Below, in pieces: positions 17,613-27,472 of a stretch of DNA of 64,000 bases; the first letter of the stretch is position 1, and each line of letters opens with the position of its first letter. Origin of the DNA: Anaerolineae bacterium (GTDB taxonomy: Bacteria; Chloroflexota; Anaerolineae; Anaerolineales; UBA4823); NCBI GenBank assembly GCA_003327455.1, contig QOQU01000006.1, positions 62,001-126,000 of the forward strand. The letters are read 5' to 3'. Below the pieces are notes generated by a model. That model ran no database searches and was not told where the DNA came from. It worked only from the letters and a program-made list of their open reading frames with translations. The translations under genes were made by a program, and so were the position numbers.

Positions 17613-18971
17613 ATGAAAAAGTTTGCTTCTCTTCTCGGTTCCCTGATTGTTCTAAGCCTCGTGTTGGCAGCCTGTGCTCCAGCAGCTACGCCGATGCCGG
17701 AGCCGACAGCCACCCCAATGCCGATGCCAACGGCAACCCCCATGCCCGAGCCGACCGAAGCCCCTCAGACCATTGTGGATATCGCCGTTGCCGACGGGCG
17801 CTTTAACACTCTGGTTCAGGCAGTTCAGGCAGCCGGTCTGGCTGAAACTCTGTCCGGTGAAGGACAATTCACCGTTTTTGCCCCAACCGATGATGCCTTC
17901 GCAAAGCTGCCTGCCGGCACCCTGGAAGCCCTTTTAGCCGATCCAGAGCAATTAAAGAATATTCTGCTCTACCACGTTGTAGCTGGGAAAGTGATGTCCG
18001 ATCAAGCCAGTTCGCTCTCCGAAGCGGAGATGCTTAACGGTGAGAAAGTCTCTATCAAGGCAGAAATGGATAAGTTGATGATCAACGACAGCCAGGTAGT
18101 GCTTGCGGATATCGAAGCCTCCAATGGTGTCATCCACGTTATTGATACCGTCTTGCTCCCTCCTCAAAAGGCAACCATTGTTGACATCGCTAAGGAGGAT
18201 GGTCGCTTTACCACCCTGTTGGCCGCCGTTGAAGCAGCCGGTCTGGTGGATACGCTGAATGGCGAAGGCCCCTTCACCGTCTTTGCCCCTACAGATGAGG
18301 CATTTGCCAAGTTACCTGCCGGCACAATCGATGCCTTACTGCAAGACATTCCTCAACTCTCCAGCATCCTGCTCTATCATGTCGTACCAGGTAAATTGAT
18401 GGCAGCCGATGTAACCGCAGTGGATTATCTCAACACAGCGCAGGGCGAATCGGTGCGGATTAAAGTCGAAGATGGAAAAGCCTACATCAACGAAGCCCAA
18501 ATTATTCTGACCGACATCGAAGCAGCCAATGGGGTAATCCACGTCATTGATACGGTTATTCTGCCGGGCAAGACGATCGTTGATGTAGCCGTCAATGATG
18601 GACGCTTCACAACTTTAGCTACTGCCTTACAAGCAGCCAATCTGGTCGAGACTCTGCAAGGGGATGGACCCTTCACCGTCTTTGCCCCGACCGATGATGC
18701 CTTCGCAAAGCTGCCTGCCGGTACGATTGAAGCACTCCTGAAAGACATTCCTGCTCTAACCAACATCCTGACCTATCATGTAGTTCCTGGAGCAGTCAAG
18801 TCCGATCAGGTGGTCAATTTGACCAGCGCAGATACGGTTGCGGGCAAGCCGGTCTCAATCAAAGTAGAAGACGGCAAGGTCTATATCAATGAATCTCAGG
18901 TAGTTATTGTCGATATCGTTGCCAAGAACGGGATTATTCACGTCATTGACACGGTTTTGCTGCCAGAATAA
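17613..18971 (+). CDS. Lipoprotein with three fasciclin (FAS1) domains
   Basis: This 452-residue exported lipoprotein has a signal peptide with lipobox LAAC (Cys21), a Pro/Thr/Met-rich linker of about 27 residues, then three FAS1 domains of about 130 residues each. Each opens with a TIVD[IV]A...DGRF[NT]TL phrase, contains FTVFAPTD[DE]AFAKLPAGT and ends with NG[VI][13 protein letters not shown]1 domains mediate adhesion to matrix or partner cells. ATG 17613 follows AAGGAG by six bases. The gene is flanked by a strong promoter and a terminator, so it is monocistronic. The three repeats are similar enough to suggest internal duplication. Confidence 0.95.
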   Translation: MKKFASLLGSLIVLSLVLAACAPAATPMPEPTATPMPMPTATPMPEPTEAPQTIVDIAVADGRFNTLVQAVQAAGLAETLSGEGQFTVFAPTDDAFAKLPAGTLEALLADPEQLKNILLYHVVAGKVMSDQASSLSEAEMLNGEKVSIKAEMDKLMINDSQVVLADIEASNGVIHVIDTVLLPPQKATIVDIAKEDGRFTTLLAAVEAAGLVDTLNGEGPFTVFAPTDEAFAKLPAGTIDALLQDIPQLSSILLYHVVPGKLMAADVTAVDYLNTAQGESVRIKVEDGKAYINEAQIILTDIEAANGVIHVIDTVILPGKTIVDVAVNDGRFTTLATALQAANLVETLQGDGPFTVFAPTDDAFAKLPAGTIEALLKDIPALTNILTYHVVPGAVKSDQVVNLTSADTVAGKPVSIKVEDGKVYINESQVVIVDIVAKNGIIHVIDTVLLPE

Positions 18972-19005
18972 TCCAATCCTCTCTCCTCCTTCTCCTCCTC
19001 CTGAA

Positions 19006-19032
19006 CCCCGGCGCTCGATCTGAGCGCCGGGG
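19006..19032 (+). terminator. Rho-independent terminator after the FAS1 gene
   Basis: A 10-bp perfect GC-rich stem (CCCCGGCGCT with AGCGCCGGGG) and seven-base loop lie 34 bases after the stop codon, followed by GGATTTTC. Confidence 0.8.
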
Positions 19033-19077
19033 GGATTTTCTACTCAAAGTAAGGCAAAAACTTATCGCCTGACCTCT

Positions 19078-22000
19078 TTAATATTCTTCTCTGAGCAGCG
19101 CCAAAAACGCATCAACAACGCGTGGATCAAAATGTTTGCCTTTTTGATCTTGTAAGTACCTGAGAGCCTGCTCGTTGCGCCATGCCCGGCGGTAGGGACG
19201 GTCGCTGGTCAGGGCATCCCAGACATCTACAACTGCGAATATGCGCGCCGCCAGGGGTATCTCTTCACCTTTCAAGCCGCGCGGGTAGCCGCTGCCATCC
19301 CACTTTTCGTGATGGCAATAGGGGATGTCCAGAGCAGATTGCAAGAAGGGAATGTCTTTGAGCATCTGGAAAGCAAACAGAGGGTGTTGGCGCATCAATT
19401 TCCATTCGTCTTCGTTCAAAGGACCAGGTTTTTGAAGAATGGCGTCCGGGATAGCCATCTTGCCAATGTCGTGGAGCAGAGCTCCTCGCCGCAGATCCGG
19501 CAACTGCTGATCCTCCATACCCAAACGACGGGCAAGCTTCAAGCACATCTCAACTACTCGCCGGCTGTGCCCTTCGGTTTCCATATCGCGAAATTCCAAC
19601 GCCTTTGCCCAGCCCTCAATGGTCGCATCGTAGGCTTGCAGGAGTTGCAGGTTCGTATTTTGCAAAGCATTAAAGAGGCGGATATTGTCGATGGCAATGG
19701 CTGCCTGCCCGGCTAAGGTTTCCAAAAACGTCATCCACTCCGGGGATGGATCGATCGGACGACGCTGATAAATTTCCAACACACCGATGACCTCTCCTTT
19801 CGCAATCAAGGGCACACCCAGATAAGCCTGGAAACGTTCATCCTGAAAGTTTAGAGAACGATCAAACGCTTTAGCCAGTTTCTCAGCTTCGGTAACTGAT
19901 ACAATCCGGCGCTCCAGCGCTGCCACACCGGCAAAACCCTTTCCCAAGCGAATCTGGCTATGTTGAAGAGCCGAGGTTCTGAAACCCTGACCGGCAGTAA
20001 AGTGCAAACTCTGCGTCTCAGGATGATAGAGAAGCACGGCAGCAGCATCCACCTGGAGACGGGTCAAAACGTGGCTGAGAAGAATGTCGAGGATCAGGCG
20101 TAAATCAAGGCTACTGCTGATCGCCTGGTCAATCTGGCGCATCGAAGTCAAGCGCTCCAGCCTTTGCTGCGCTGAGCGGAACTGATAGGCATTATCGATG
20201 GCAATCGCAGCCTGACTGGCAAAGGCGATCAAAAGCGGCTCCATCTGGCTGAAATTTGAAGGGCGTTTGCTGTATAGATGCAATACGCCTAAGTTATGCC
20301 CCTTAACCCTGAGCGGCAAGCTTATAAAGGAGCGAATCGCGGCTGCGACCAGGGCTGGATTGACCGTTTGCGGTGCTCCCTCTCCAAGGGGTGGCTCGAT
20401 GCGACCATCCGCCGAGACCGAATCCCCGACAGCAATCTTCTGGTTGTTCAGCACCCAATGTGTTATGCCATCCGGGCGAATACTATAGCGCAGGGAGGAA
20501 TAACCGATGTGGTCTTCTGCGTGCTGGCCAACTCGACCGAATTCGTTGACCAATACAATTCCTCCATAATCCGCCTGCGTGAGACGCTTGGCTAAGGTGA
20601 CGATTTCCTGAAGCACCTGTTCGAGATCGAGGGAGGCAGTGACAATCTGACAGGCTCTGGAGAGAGCGTCTAATTGTTCCATCCTGAGTTGCAAATTCTT
20701 TTCGTAAGCAATTCGCTCGCTGATGTCGGTAATAAAACCCTCCAGGGCTATCACTGTTCCCGCCTCATCAAAGATGCCCTCGCCTTTCTCCCAAACCCAC
20801 TTTTCCTTGCCGTCGGCGGTCAAAATTCGGTAAGTTATCTGGAAAGGCTTTCTTTCCGCCAGCGCTTTCTGCACCTCATCCCAAACCAGCGCTCGATCTT
20901 CAGGGTGGATCAGGCTGGCATAGGAGCGCTCCCGGTTGCCCGTCAATGCCTCAGCGGAGTAGCCGGTTAACTCCAGACAACCATCACTCACAAATTCCAT
21001 CGTCCATTCAGGGTCGTTCTGGCAGCGATATGCCATGCCCGGCAAATTGTTCATCAGGGTTACCAGACGGCGGCGGCTCTCCCGAATCTGCTGTTCGGCG
21101 GCTCTTCTCTCCGTAATATCTCGGGCAACAATCAGAATCTCTGCGGCTTTCCCCTCGCGCTGTAACGGTGTGGAGTGCACTTCCATGAGTACCCGTTGCC
21201 CGATTTTATTGATGAATTCAATCTCATACTTAAAGGTTTGCAGCTTGCCAGCAGAACGCTCTTGATGTCGTTGCTCCAGATATGGCAGGAACTCTGGAGG
21301 AATGAACTCAGCTATCTTGCGTCCAATGACTTCCTCCGCTCGAAAACCGGCAAAATTCAATCCAGCCTGGTTAACATATTGAATCACGCCCTGCATATCG
21401 TGGACGATAATGATATCCGGGGTTGTCTCGGCGAGTAAACGATATTTTTCTTCGGACTCGGATAATACCTGCGCCAGCCGGGCTTGCTGTTCTTCCAGTT
21501 CCAGTTTATGCAACGCAAAACCCAGATCGGTTGCCACTTCTTTGAGAAGAGATTGTTCTTCTGCCTCAGCGGCTACCTCGTTGTAGAGCGTAACGGTTAA
21601 AACACCATAAAGCCGCTCACTATAACGGATCGAAACACTCATGGCAGCGTGTCCCTCGAAATGCTTTGCCAGAGGAGAGGCAGCAAAAACAGAGCAGGCA
21701 TCCGCCACGAAGACCACTTCTTTCTGTTCCCTGGCTCGCTGCTCGATCACACTGAGTTCACCCCGTCGCGAGCGCTGGTGGATTTCAGCAAATGCTTCCC
21801 CACTGCCAGCTTCGAAAACTCGCTCTACTTGTCCCTCCGAGTCAAAAGTAACAATCCAGGCATTGAAATAACCGCTGTGTTCCGTTAGGATGTTGCAGGT
21901 CTTTTGCAACAGCGTCCCGCGGTCTTTTTCACGCACAATCAGTTGATTTACATTCCGGATAGCCCGTAATGCCCGATTGAGGTTGCTGGCTTTTTCCTCC

Positions 22001-22401
22001 AGGGCCTGGAGGTTGGCAAGCGCTTCGATGCGCGCGACGAATTCCCGCATGGGGGTCGAGCGCAGAATATAACTATCCGCCCCACATTCCAATCCACCGG
22101 CTTGCGTCTCAGAAGAAGTCTTATAGGTGCCCAATAAGATGATCAACGGACGTGTTGGGCTGGCTTCTGCCCTGAGGCGTTGTCCAAGCTGACCGCTTTG
22201 AGCTTGAAGGAGGCTATCGCTGAGCAGGATTAATTGCGGTCGGATGGTTTTGATTCGCTCAATGGCATTCTCAACGGTGGTTGTTTCAACTACCTCCATG
22301 GAGGCTTCGCGCAGCGTTTCAGCCAGACCACCGCGCAAAGAGGGGTCATCCTCGATAATGAGAATCCGATAAGGTGGATGCTTCAAATACCCTGCAGCCA
22401 T
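19078..22401 (-). CDS. Multi-domain PAS/GAF sensor with HD-GYP phosphodiesterase output
   Basis: This 1107-residue protein has, in order, a receiver-like domain (about 10-125), a GAF domain (about 150-300), two PAS/PAC domains (about 320-570), two GAF domains (about 580-740 and 755-900) and an HD-GYP domain (about 925-1095). The last has HDIGK and HHEKWDGSGYP, the metal ligands and GYP signature of cyclic-di-GMP phosphodiesterases. There are no membrane segments. The receiver is degenerate: the phospho-acceptor strand reads LILLSDSLL and the conserved Lys reads Arg (SYILRSTP). It probably tunes c-di-GMP in response to a bound ligand. It is convergent with the FAS1 gene. Confidence 0.93.
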   Translation of the reverse strand: MAAGYLKHPPYRILIIEDDPSLRGGLAETLREASMEVVETTTVENAIERIKTIRPQLILLSDSLLQAQSGQLGQRLRAEASPTRPLIILLGTYKTSSETQAGGLECGADSYILRSTPMREFVARIEALANLQALEEKASNLNRALRAIRNVNQLIVREKDRGTLLQKTCNILTEHSGYFNAWIVTFDSEGQVERVFEAGSGEAFAEIHQRSRRGELSVIEQRAREQKEVVFVADACSVFAASPLAKHFEGHAAMSVSIRYSERLYGVLTVTLYNEVAAEAEEQSLLKEVATDLGFALHKLELEEQQARLAQVLSESEEKYRLLAETTPDIIIVHDMQGVIQYVNQAGLNFAGFRAEEVIGRKIAEFIPPEFLPYLEQRHQERSAGKLQTFKYEIEFINKIGQRVLMEVHSTPLQREGKAAEILIVARDITERRAAEQQIRESRRRLVTLMNNLPGMAYRCQNDPEWTMEFVSDGCLELTGYSAEALTGNRERSYASLIHPEDRALVWDEVQKALAERKPFQITYRILTADGKEKWVWEKGEGIFDEAGTVIALEGFITDISERIAYEKNLQLRMEQLDALSRACQIVTASLDLEQVLQEIVTLAKRLTQADYGGIVLVNEFGRVGQHAEDHIGYSSLRYSIRPDGITHWVLNNQKIAVGDSVSADGRIEPPLGEGAPQTVNPALVAAAIRSFISLPLRVKGHNLGVLHLYSKRPSNFSQMEPLLIAFASQAAIAIDNAYQFRSAQQRLERLTSMRQIDQAISSSLDLRLILDILLSHVLTRLQVDAAAVLLYHPETQSLHFTAGQGFRTSALQHSQIRLGKGFAGVAALERRIVSVTEAEKLAKAFDRSLNFQDERFQAYLGVPLIAKGEVIGVLEIYQRRPIDPSPEWMTFLETLAGQAAIAIDNIRLFNALQNTNLQLLQAYDATIEGWAKALEFRDMETEGHSRRVVEMCLKLARRLGMEDQQLPDLRRGALLHDIGKMAIPDAILQKPGPLNEDEWKLMRQHPLFAFQMLKDIPFLQSALDIPYCHHEKWDGSGYPRGLKGEEIPLAARIFAVVDVWDALTSDRPYRRAWRNEQALRYLQDQKGKHFDPRVVDAFLALLREEY

Positions 22402-22561
22402 AATCCTACCTGATAAATCATGTTAACCTAAGCAATAAGGGAATGCAGCTTACTTAGAATAATGGGACAGGGAGGCAAAAAGCATCACCTTAAAAGTTTA
22501 GGTTACAAGTATTTTAACCCAAAACCAGATTTGTGCCTTGTGATCTGTAGCAGAAGATGAG

Positions 22562-22590
22562 AGTGGGCGAAAAGGTTGCTTTCACCCACT
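22562..22590 (-). terminator. Possible terminator hairpin after the cytochrome gene
   Basis: AGTGGG pairs with CCCACT and is extended by a GAAA/TTTC pair across one mismatch, about 11 bases beyond the stop of the gene at 22601. No strong T run follows. Confidence 0.4.
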
Positions 22591-22600
22591 TTGCGGTTCT

Positions 22601-24346
22601 TTAACGCACGATCTCAAGGGATTGCGCTGCAAGAAGGATAGGGAGTGCGGGAGTCTCTTGCCAGTAACGGGCAAAGGTTGTCGCCAGAGGGCTGGAAGCC
22701 GCAATGACATTTTTTGCCCACCGGTAACCGATTGTTTGATACAAAAATTCCCCTCGGAGCTGCAGGGGTAGTTCAGCCTGACTGACATCTACCTGTACGG
22801 TTAGTGAATCCCCACCCGCAACGAAGTTATTGTCATTCAAAGCCTCTCCAACAACCCGGATGTGGGCTGGCACACCGGCTTTATCAAAGCCCAGAGGCAA
22901 TAAGCGGTTGTCTTTCAGGTATCCAGCCGCGTGAAGTTGTACCGTGGTCACTTCCTCCTGGACGTTGTGCATGATGTTCTCATAAATTTGAACTTCTTGA
23001 GGCGATGTGATGCGTTCATAATGAGGTTCAAAGCGGGCAGGGTCAAGATCGTTATCGTTTTCCAAAATCATCCCTTGCCTGTCAAACCCGCCTGACTCGA
23101 AAATTATCTTACCTTTCGCATCGGTGACGATAATATGAAGCCACGCCCTGCGGGAAGGAAAACCGGTTGGGAATTTATGTCCACTCAGGTTAGAGACCGA
23201 GAGTTCGAATGTAAGAATTCCATCCTGGATCTGAGGGTTCAGGATTTCGAGCCTGGCTGTGCGTGAGTTTAAAAAGTCCATTGTTTCCGCGATCACGTCG
23301 CGGAAATGGCTGGTATCTGCCTCGACGCCCAGTTCGCCAGCAAAGTTATTCAGCATCGTCAGCATATAAACATTACCACCCAGGAAATTATGCAAAGAAA
23401 TGCCCTGGTAACGGTTTTGAGAGGTGATATGAGAGATCGGTAAGGCTTCCTCGGCTCTGGTGAGGTGACAATCCTGGCAAGACTGCTGATCTAGATACTC
23501 AGAGTGCAACCATTCGCTATAGGGTGTTTGCTCGGGAAAGGTCTCTTTTCCCTGACTCAACGAGCCATCTGCTTGAATGAAATGAAGATACAATTCGTGA
23601 CAGGTAGCACATAACGAAGACTGGCGCAAATGTTGACTTTCAACCGGTTCATATCCCGAACCTCCAGCCATGATCGAAATGCTCTGGCGAGACATCGGGA
23701 AAGGCCCATATAACGGTCTGTTGCCGTAGGGGGTGGTTAAGTCGATTGCCAGGTCACCGCTAACTCTTACATTTGCTTCTCTCAAGGGAGGAATCTGATG
23801 GCAAACTGTGCAAGAGACGCCGTCCATCGCCAGGAGGTGATCGGGATGTTGGGAGTCATAGATACTTTGATCTCCAACTAAGGAAATAGAATGCCCTCTG
23901 GCAAGCGCACTGTAGCGTGCCATTGGGGTATGGCAGGTAGCGCATTTTTCCTCGATCTCCCTGGCGTATTGGGGTGATTTTTCTAATTCAATTGCCAGAC
24001 TTGCTCCAAAATAGGGGTCACGGGCAGAATTTGCCATCATCGAAGCACGCCATCGCCTGGCGGGAGCATATTCCATTCCTCTGGAGTCTTTGATATTCTG
24101 GTGACAGGGGACACAGGTGGCAGCCGTTGCAAACCATTCGTTGGTAGCTGAACTCAAGACAGTTTTTCGTTTGTCTTCTAGCAGGGAAAAGGGCAATGTT
24201 GCCCATTTGGCATTGTCCGCATCGTTTGCTGGTTGATCTGGTGAGGGTAACGTTTTCCTTTCCGCACAAGCACCCAAATAGACACAAAGAAAAAGAAGAG
24301 ATAATAAAGAGATTCCCTTCCTGAAAAGCCATACGATTTCAACCAT
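22601..24346 (-). CDS. Pentahaem c-type cytochrome lipoprotein
   Basis: About 581 residues. A signal peptide ends in the lipobox LGAC (Cys27). Five CxxCH haem-binding motifs follow: CVPCH (78), CATCH (135), CTVCH (179), CATCH (246) and CQDCH (290). The C-terminal half has no haem sites and looks beta-rich (SGHKFPTGFPSRRAWLHI...), as in cytochrome c554-type or multihaem electron-transfer proteins of Chloroflexota. It would sit outside the membrane and carry electrons; the partner is unknown. The ATG at 24346 has AAAGG nine bases upstream; a TTG at 24355 is the alternative. No other respiratory gene adjoins. Confidence 0.9.
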   Translation of the reverse strand: MVEIVWLFRKGISLLSLLFLCVYLGACAERKTLPSPDQPANDADNAKWATLPFSLLEDKRKTVLSSATNEWFATAATCVPCHQNIKDSRGMEYAPARRWRASMMANSARDPYFGASLAIELEKSPQYAREIEEKCATCHTPMARYSALARGHSISLVGDQSIYDSQHPDHLLAMDGVSCTVCHQIPPLREANVRVSGDLAIDLTTPYGNRPLYGPFPMSRQSISIMAGGSGYEPVESQHLRQSSLCATCHELYLHFIQADGSLSQGKETFPEQTPYSEWLHSEYLDQQSCQDCHLTRAEEALPISHITSQNRYQGISLHNFLGGNVYMLTMLNNFAGELGVEADTSHFRDVIAETMDFLNSRTARLEILNPQIQDGILTFELSVSNLSGHKFPTGFPSRRAWLHIIVTDAKGKIIFESGGFDRQGMILENDNDLDPARFEPHYERITSPQEVQIYENIMHNVQEEVTTVQLHAAGYLKDNRLLPLGFDKAGVPAHIRVVGEALNDNNFVAGGDSLTVQVDVSQAELPLQLRGEFLYQTIGYRWAKNVIAASSPLATTFARYWQETPALPILLAAQSLEIVR

Positions 24347-24395
24347 TTTCGGCAACCTTTGAGGCGTTTTCGGTTGATGCCAGGGATGGCTGGTG

Positions 24396-25337
24396 CTAAA
24401 TGTCTACCTCTTTCAATCCAAATTGGGTGAGGATAACCGCGCCAAATCCGATCAACCCGACGCTAAAGGGGACAATCCAACCCACACACGGAACTAAAGC
24501 CGAAACCCCATTGATGACAAATACCAGGAGAAACGTACCAACGCCCGCAGTAATCGGCAACGACCAGGTTTGTCGCAGCGCTTCCGCCAAACGCCTGCCT
24601 GTCTCCAGCCCTACGGCAAGGATACCAAAAAACCAGCCCAGCACAGCCAGGATAAACCCCAGAAAGGCAATCGGTGACAGGATCAGGGTGATCGCCAACA
24701 AAATGATCCCGATAGAGATGACCACGACAGACACCAACCCAACAACCCAGGCAATGAACGCCTGACCGCGCACGACATTCGAGATTCTCTCTAACACTCG
24801 TGGGAACAATAGTCCGCCCAGGATCGCCAGAGCGCTCCAGGCAAAGACGCGGAACAAGAAGCCACTCCATTTCGTCCAACCACGGGTTAGCCAATCCAGA
24901 TTCGGGAGTTCAAAGCGAAAGGGGTACACTGCACTAAAAGGACGCAGACTTTCAAACTGCAGCACCTGCCCTACAACCCTCGCGCCCTCTTCTTGCTGAT
25001 AAGTCGATCCGTAGAGAAGGACATCGCCACCAACCTGCGCACTTTGTTGCAGGGCAATTTTGCCGCCAAAACCGACCACATCTCCCGTAACACTTCCAGA
25101 ACAAGTTAACTCCCCACCAAAAAAGGCAATATTCCCCTGAACTTCTGAGCTTTCTCGAAGTTCTGCCTTCCCGCCAAAGACAACCAGATCTCCAGCAAGG
25201 ACTTCATTCTCTTTCAGGATAAACTCCCCTCCAAAGACTACCTTGCTTTCCCTTACTCCACCCGCCAGAACCGCAAAGGGAATAAAAAGAGCAACAAACA
25301 CAGCCATCAGGCAGGCAAACAAAACGATTCGTTTCAT
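24396..25337 (-). CDS. Membrane protein with bactofilin-like polymer-forming region
   Basis: This 313-residue protein has a signal peptide (about 1-25). Then comes a right-handed repeat region of about 100 residues (LAGDLVVFGGKAEL, VQGNIAFFGGEL, VTGDVVGFGGKI, VGGDVLLYGS), as in polymer-forming/bactofilin-type proteins. Four to five hydrophobic segments follow. It is the third gene of a sigma/anti-sigma operon, starting in a 4-base overlap (ATGA) with the anti-sigma stop. An envelope-stress or envelope-organisation role is a reasonable inference from that context. Confidence 0.8.
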   Translation of the reverse strand: MKRIVLFACLMAVFVALFIPFAVLAGGVRESKVVFGGEFILKENEVLAGDLVVFGGKAELRESSEVQGNIAFFGGELTCSGSVTGDVVGFGGKIALQQSAQVGGDVLLYGSTYQQEEGARVVGQVLQFESLRPFSAVYPFRFELPNLDWLTRGWTKWSGFLFRVFAWSALAILGGLLFPRVLERISNVVRGQAFIAWVVGLVSVVVISIGIILLAITLILSPIAFLGFILAVLGWFFGILAVGLETGRRLAEALRQTWSLPITAGVGTFLLVFVINGVSALVPCVGWIVPFSVGLIGFGAVILTQFGLKEVDI

Positions 25338-25873
25338 GGAGTTCTGACCCTTCCAAAGCTAAACTTGCGCAACATCGCCAACCAAAGCCCCATTAATGCC
25401 AGAAAAGCCATGCCAAAGGCGATTTCCATCGTAAGGGGAATCACCTGGACGATTGCTCTCCCCACCGTGGACAGGAAGGTCACCACACCCTCCACCACCG
25501 GGATGAGCGCGCTGAGGTTATACAAGGCGACCATTACCCGCAGCCAGAGCGGTTGCGCCGGAGAGGCAATGATCGCAAAAAAAGGAAAAGCAAACAAGGC
25601 TGCCAGAAGCGAAGTAACCAGAAAGACTCCCAACGCCCGACGCTGTTGCGCCACAGTTGTCCGGCGCAGATAGCGTTCTCGCCAACGCTGGCTAAACCCT
25701 TCTCGAGGAGCGACCCATTGGGTCAGCTTCAGTTCCACCTCCGTTTCCTGCCAGGCTGCCCGCAAAACCCGGCAACGTTCGCAGGATTGGATATGCTCCT
25801 CGACAAGAATTTGTTCCTCGAGCGGCAAGGGTTGATCGACAAACAATCGTTCTTCAAAAAACCGGTGATTCAT
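25334..25873 (-). CDS. Zinc-binding anti-sigma factor
   Basis: This 179-residue protein has an N-terminal anti-sigma zinc finger, HIQSCERC (H-x3-C-x2-C around residues 28-35), followed by two to three membrane segments (VFLVTSLLAALFAFPFFAII and FGMAFLALMGLWLAML). Such proteins hold an ECF sigma factor at the membrane until a signal releases it. The gene overlaps the sigma gene upstream by 20 bases and the bactofilin-like gene downstream by 4, so the three are one regulatory operon. The signal is unknown. Confidence 0.88.
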   Translation of the reverse strand: MNHRFFEERLFVDQPLPLEEQILVEEHIQSCERCRVLRAAWQETEVELKLTQWVAPREGFSQRWRERYLRRTTVAQQRRALGVFLVTSLLAALFAFPFFAIIASPAQPLWLRVMVALYNLSALIPVVEGVVTFLSTVGRAIVQVIPLTMEIAFGMAFLALMGLWLAMLRKFSFGRVRTP

Positions 25874-26477
25874 ATCCTTTCCTTTCTACCTCTCGAGACG
25901 CTGGCGGATATTTTTCCAGCCAGCCTTCCGCCAGGGTGCGCCGGGCACGATGCAAACGGCTCTTCACGGCGCTGACGGTCAGCGAGAGGCTTTGGGCAAT
26001 TTCTTCGTAAGAAAAATCATACCAGTAATACAAAACAATCGCCGCCCGGTCGGTTTCCGAAAGCGTCTTGAGCAATTGCTGAAGCCGCTGCTGGTCTTCG
26101 CGCAGGCTGATTGTTGTTTCTGGATGTGGGTCGTGGCTGGCAAATTCGAGGTCGGGGTTATCCTCCAGCGAAAAGAGGGTCATTTTCCGCTTGCGAATCT
26201 GATCGATGCAATAATGCGCGGCGATTGATAGCAGCCAGGTAACAAATGAGCGCTGTTGATCGAATTTGCGTAGAGAGTGAAATGCCCGCAAAAACGTCTC
26301 CTGGGCGGCATCCTCTGCGTCTTCGGCATTGCCCAACATGCGGTAACAAAGATTATAGACAGACCGTTGATAGATTTCTATCAATTGCACAAAAGCTTCC
26401 GTATCACCCGCCAGGGCTTGTTGAACCCAGCGGAGTTCCTGTTCTCGAACGTCTTCACCTTGAACCGTCGGTTTCAT
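25854..26477 (-). CDS. ECF-type RNA polymerase sigma factor
   Basis: This 207-residue sigma-70 family protein has region 2 (NAEDAEDAAQETFLRAF through FVTWLLSIAAHYCIDQIRKRK) and region 4 (YDFSYEEIAQSLSLTVSAVKSRLHRAR). There is no region 1 or 3, which places it in the extracytoplasmic-function group. The ATG at 26477 has AGGA about ten bases upstream; the longer frame from 26537 lacks such a site. Its cognate anti-sigma factor is encoded directly after it. It probably also transcribes its own operon, although I cannot point to the promoter. Confidence 0.92.
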   Translation of the reverse strand: MKPTVQGEDVREQELRWVQQALAGDTEAFVQLIEIYQRSVYNLCYRMLGNAEDAEDAAQETFLRAFHSLRKFDQQRSFVTWLLSIAAHYCIDQIRKRKMTLFSLEDNPDLEFASHDPHPETTISLREDQQRLQQLLKTLSETDRAAIVLYYWYDFSYEEIAQSLSLTVSAVKSRLHRARRTLAEGWLEKYPPASREVERKGYESPVF

Positions 26478-26560
26478 CGTTTCTTTCCTACTTTCTATAC
26501 GATCAAATATCCAAAATGTTTCGCTTTCCAGGTTCAAGACGAAGCAGATTGGGTTTTTAT

Positions 26561-26584
26561 CCCTGAGCAGACTCCTGCTCAGGG
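26561..26584 (-). terminator. Terminator overlapping the YitT stop codon
   Basis: A perfect 10-bp stem (CCCTGAGCAG with CTGCTCAGGG) and four-base loop are followed on the minus strand by ATAAAAA. The stop codon of the YitT-family gene (26579-26581) lies within the stem. Confidence 0.85.
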
Positions 26585-27472
26585 TGTTCGCTCAATCAAA
26601 GACTTAAATCCTTCCCCAAACACTTCATTTGCCTGTCCAATCACCATAAACGCCTGTGGATCAGCAGCGCGCACCAGGGCTTTAATTTGAGCGATCTCGG
26701 AACGACTGACAACACAGTATAGCACCATTTTCGAGCGTCCGCTAAAGCCACCTTCGGCCGGGATCAAGGTCACGCCGCGTTCCATTTCATAGAGGATCTT
26801 CTGTCGAATTTCTTCGGGGTGTTCACTGATGATCATGGCTGTCCGGGTGACATTGGAGCCTTCGAGGGTTACTTCGGCAGCTACACCACTGATATACAAC
26901 ATGACAATTGCATATAAGGCATTTTCCCAGCTAAAGGAAATCCCCGCCAGGAACATAATCAGCGCATCGGTCAACATGTAAGATTGCGAGAGAGAAACTC
27001 CCCAGCGATGGTTGAGGATGCGCGCCAGGATGTCACTTCCTCCACTGGTGCCCTGCCCGCGATAAACCAGGCCAAAACCAATGCCACTGATCACGCCCCC
27101 ATACAAAGCATTCAGGTTCAAGTCCTGGGTAATTCCTGCGGTCGGCAAGAAAAAGGTGAGTAGATCAACCAGGAGGGAAAAAGCCCCCACGGCGAGAACG
27201 GTTCGCAACGCAAAGCGCAACCCACCCAAATATCGCCAACCCAGGAGGAAGAGAGGGATGTTGCCGATGATAACCATCAATCCGATTGGCCATTGGGTGT
27301 AATAATTGATGATTTGAGCCAGCCCGGCAATTCCTCCAGAAGCCAGGCGGGCGGGGATTAAAAACAAACGCATGGCGAGGGCTTGCAAAAACACCCCCGC
27401 CAGGATGAATAACACATCGCGTCCATCTCCCCAAGAGATGGCAAACGGCAAATTACGCTTCTGTTCCGTCAT
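26579..27472 (-). CDS. YitT family membrane protein (DUF161/DUF2179)
   Basis: About 297 residues from MTEQKRNLPF. Five or six membrane segments include the family signatures RLASGGIAGLAQIINYY and GLVYRGQGTSGGSDILARIL. A soluble C-terminal DUF2179 domain of about 80 residues has GVTLIPAEGGFSG and a VVSR motif. Function is not established for the family; transport has been proposed. The start overlaps the upstream dehydrogenase by 20 bases; an ATG at 27478 is an alternative. A terminator follows at once, closing this two-gene unit. Confidence 0.9.
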   Translation of the reverse strand: MTEQKRNLPFAISWGDGRDVLFILAGVFLQALAMRLFLIPARLASGGIAGLAQIINYYTQWPIGLMVIIGNIPLFLLGWRYLGGLRFALRTVLAVGAFSLLVDLLTFFLPTAGITQDLNLNALYGGVISGIGFGLVYRGQGTSGGSDILARILNHRWGVSLSQSYMLTDALIMFLAGISFSWENALYAIVMLYISGVAAEVTLEGSNVTRTAMIISEHPEEIRQKILYEMERGVTLIPAEGGFSGRSKMVLYCVVSRSEIAQIKALVRAADPQAFMVIGQANEVFGEGFKSLIERTP

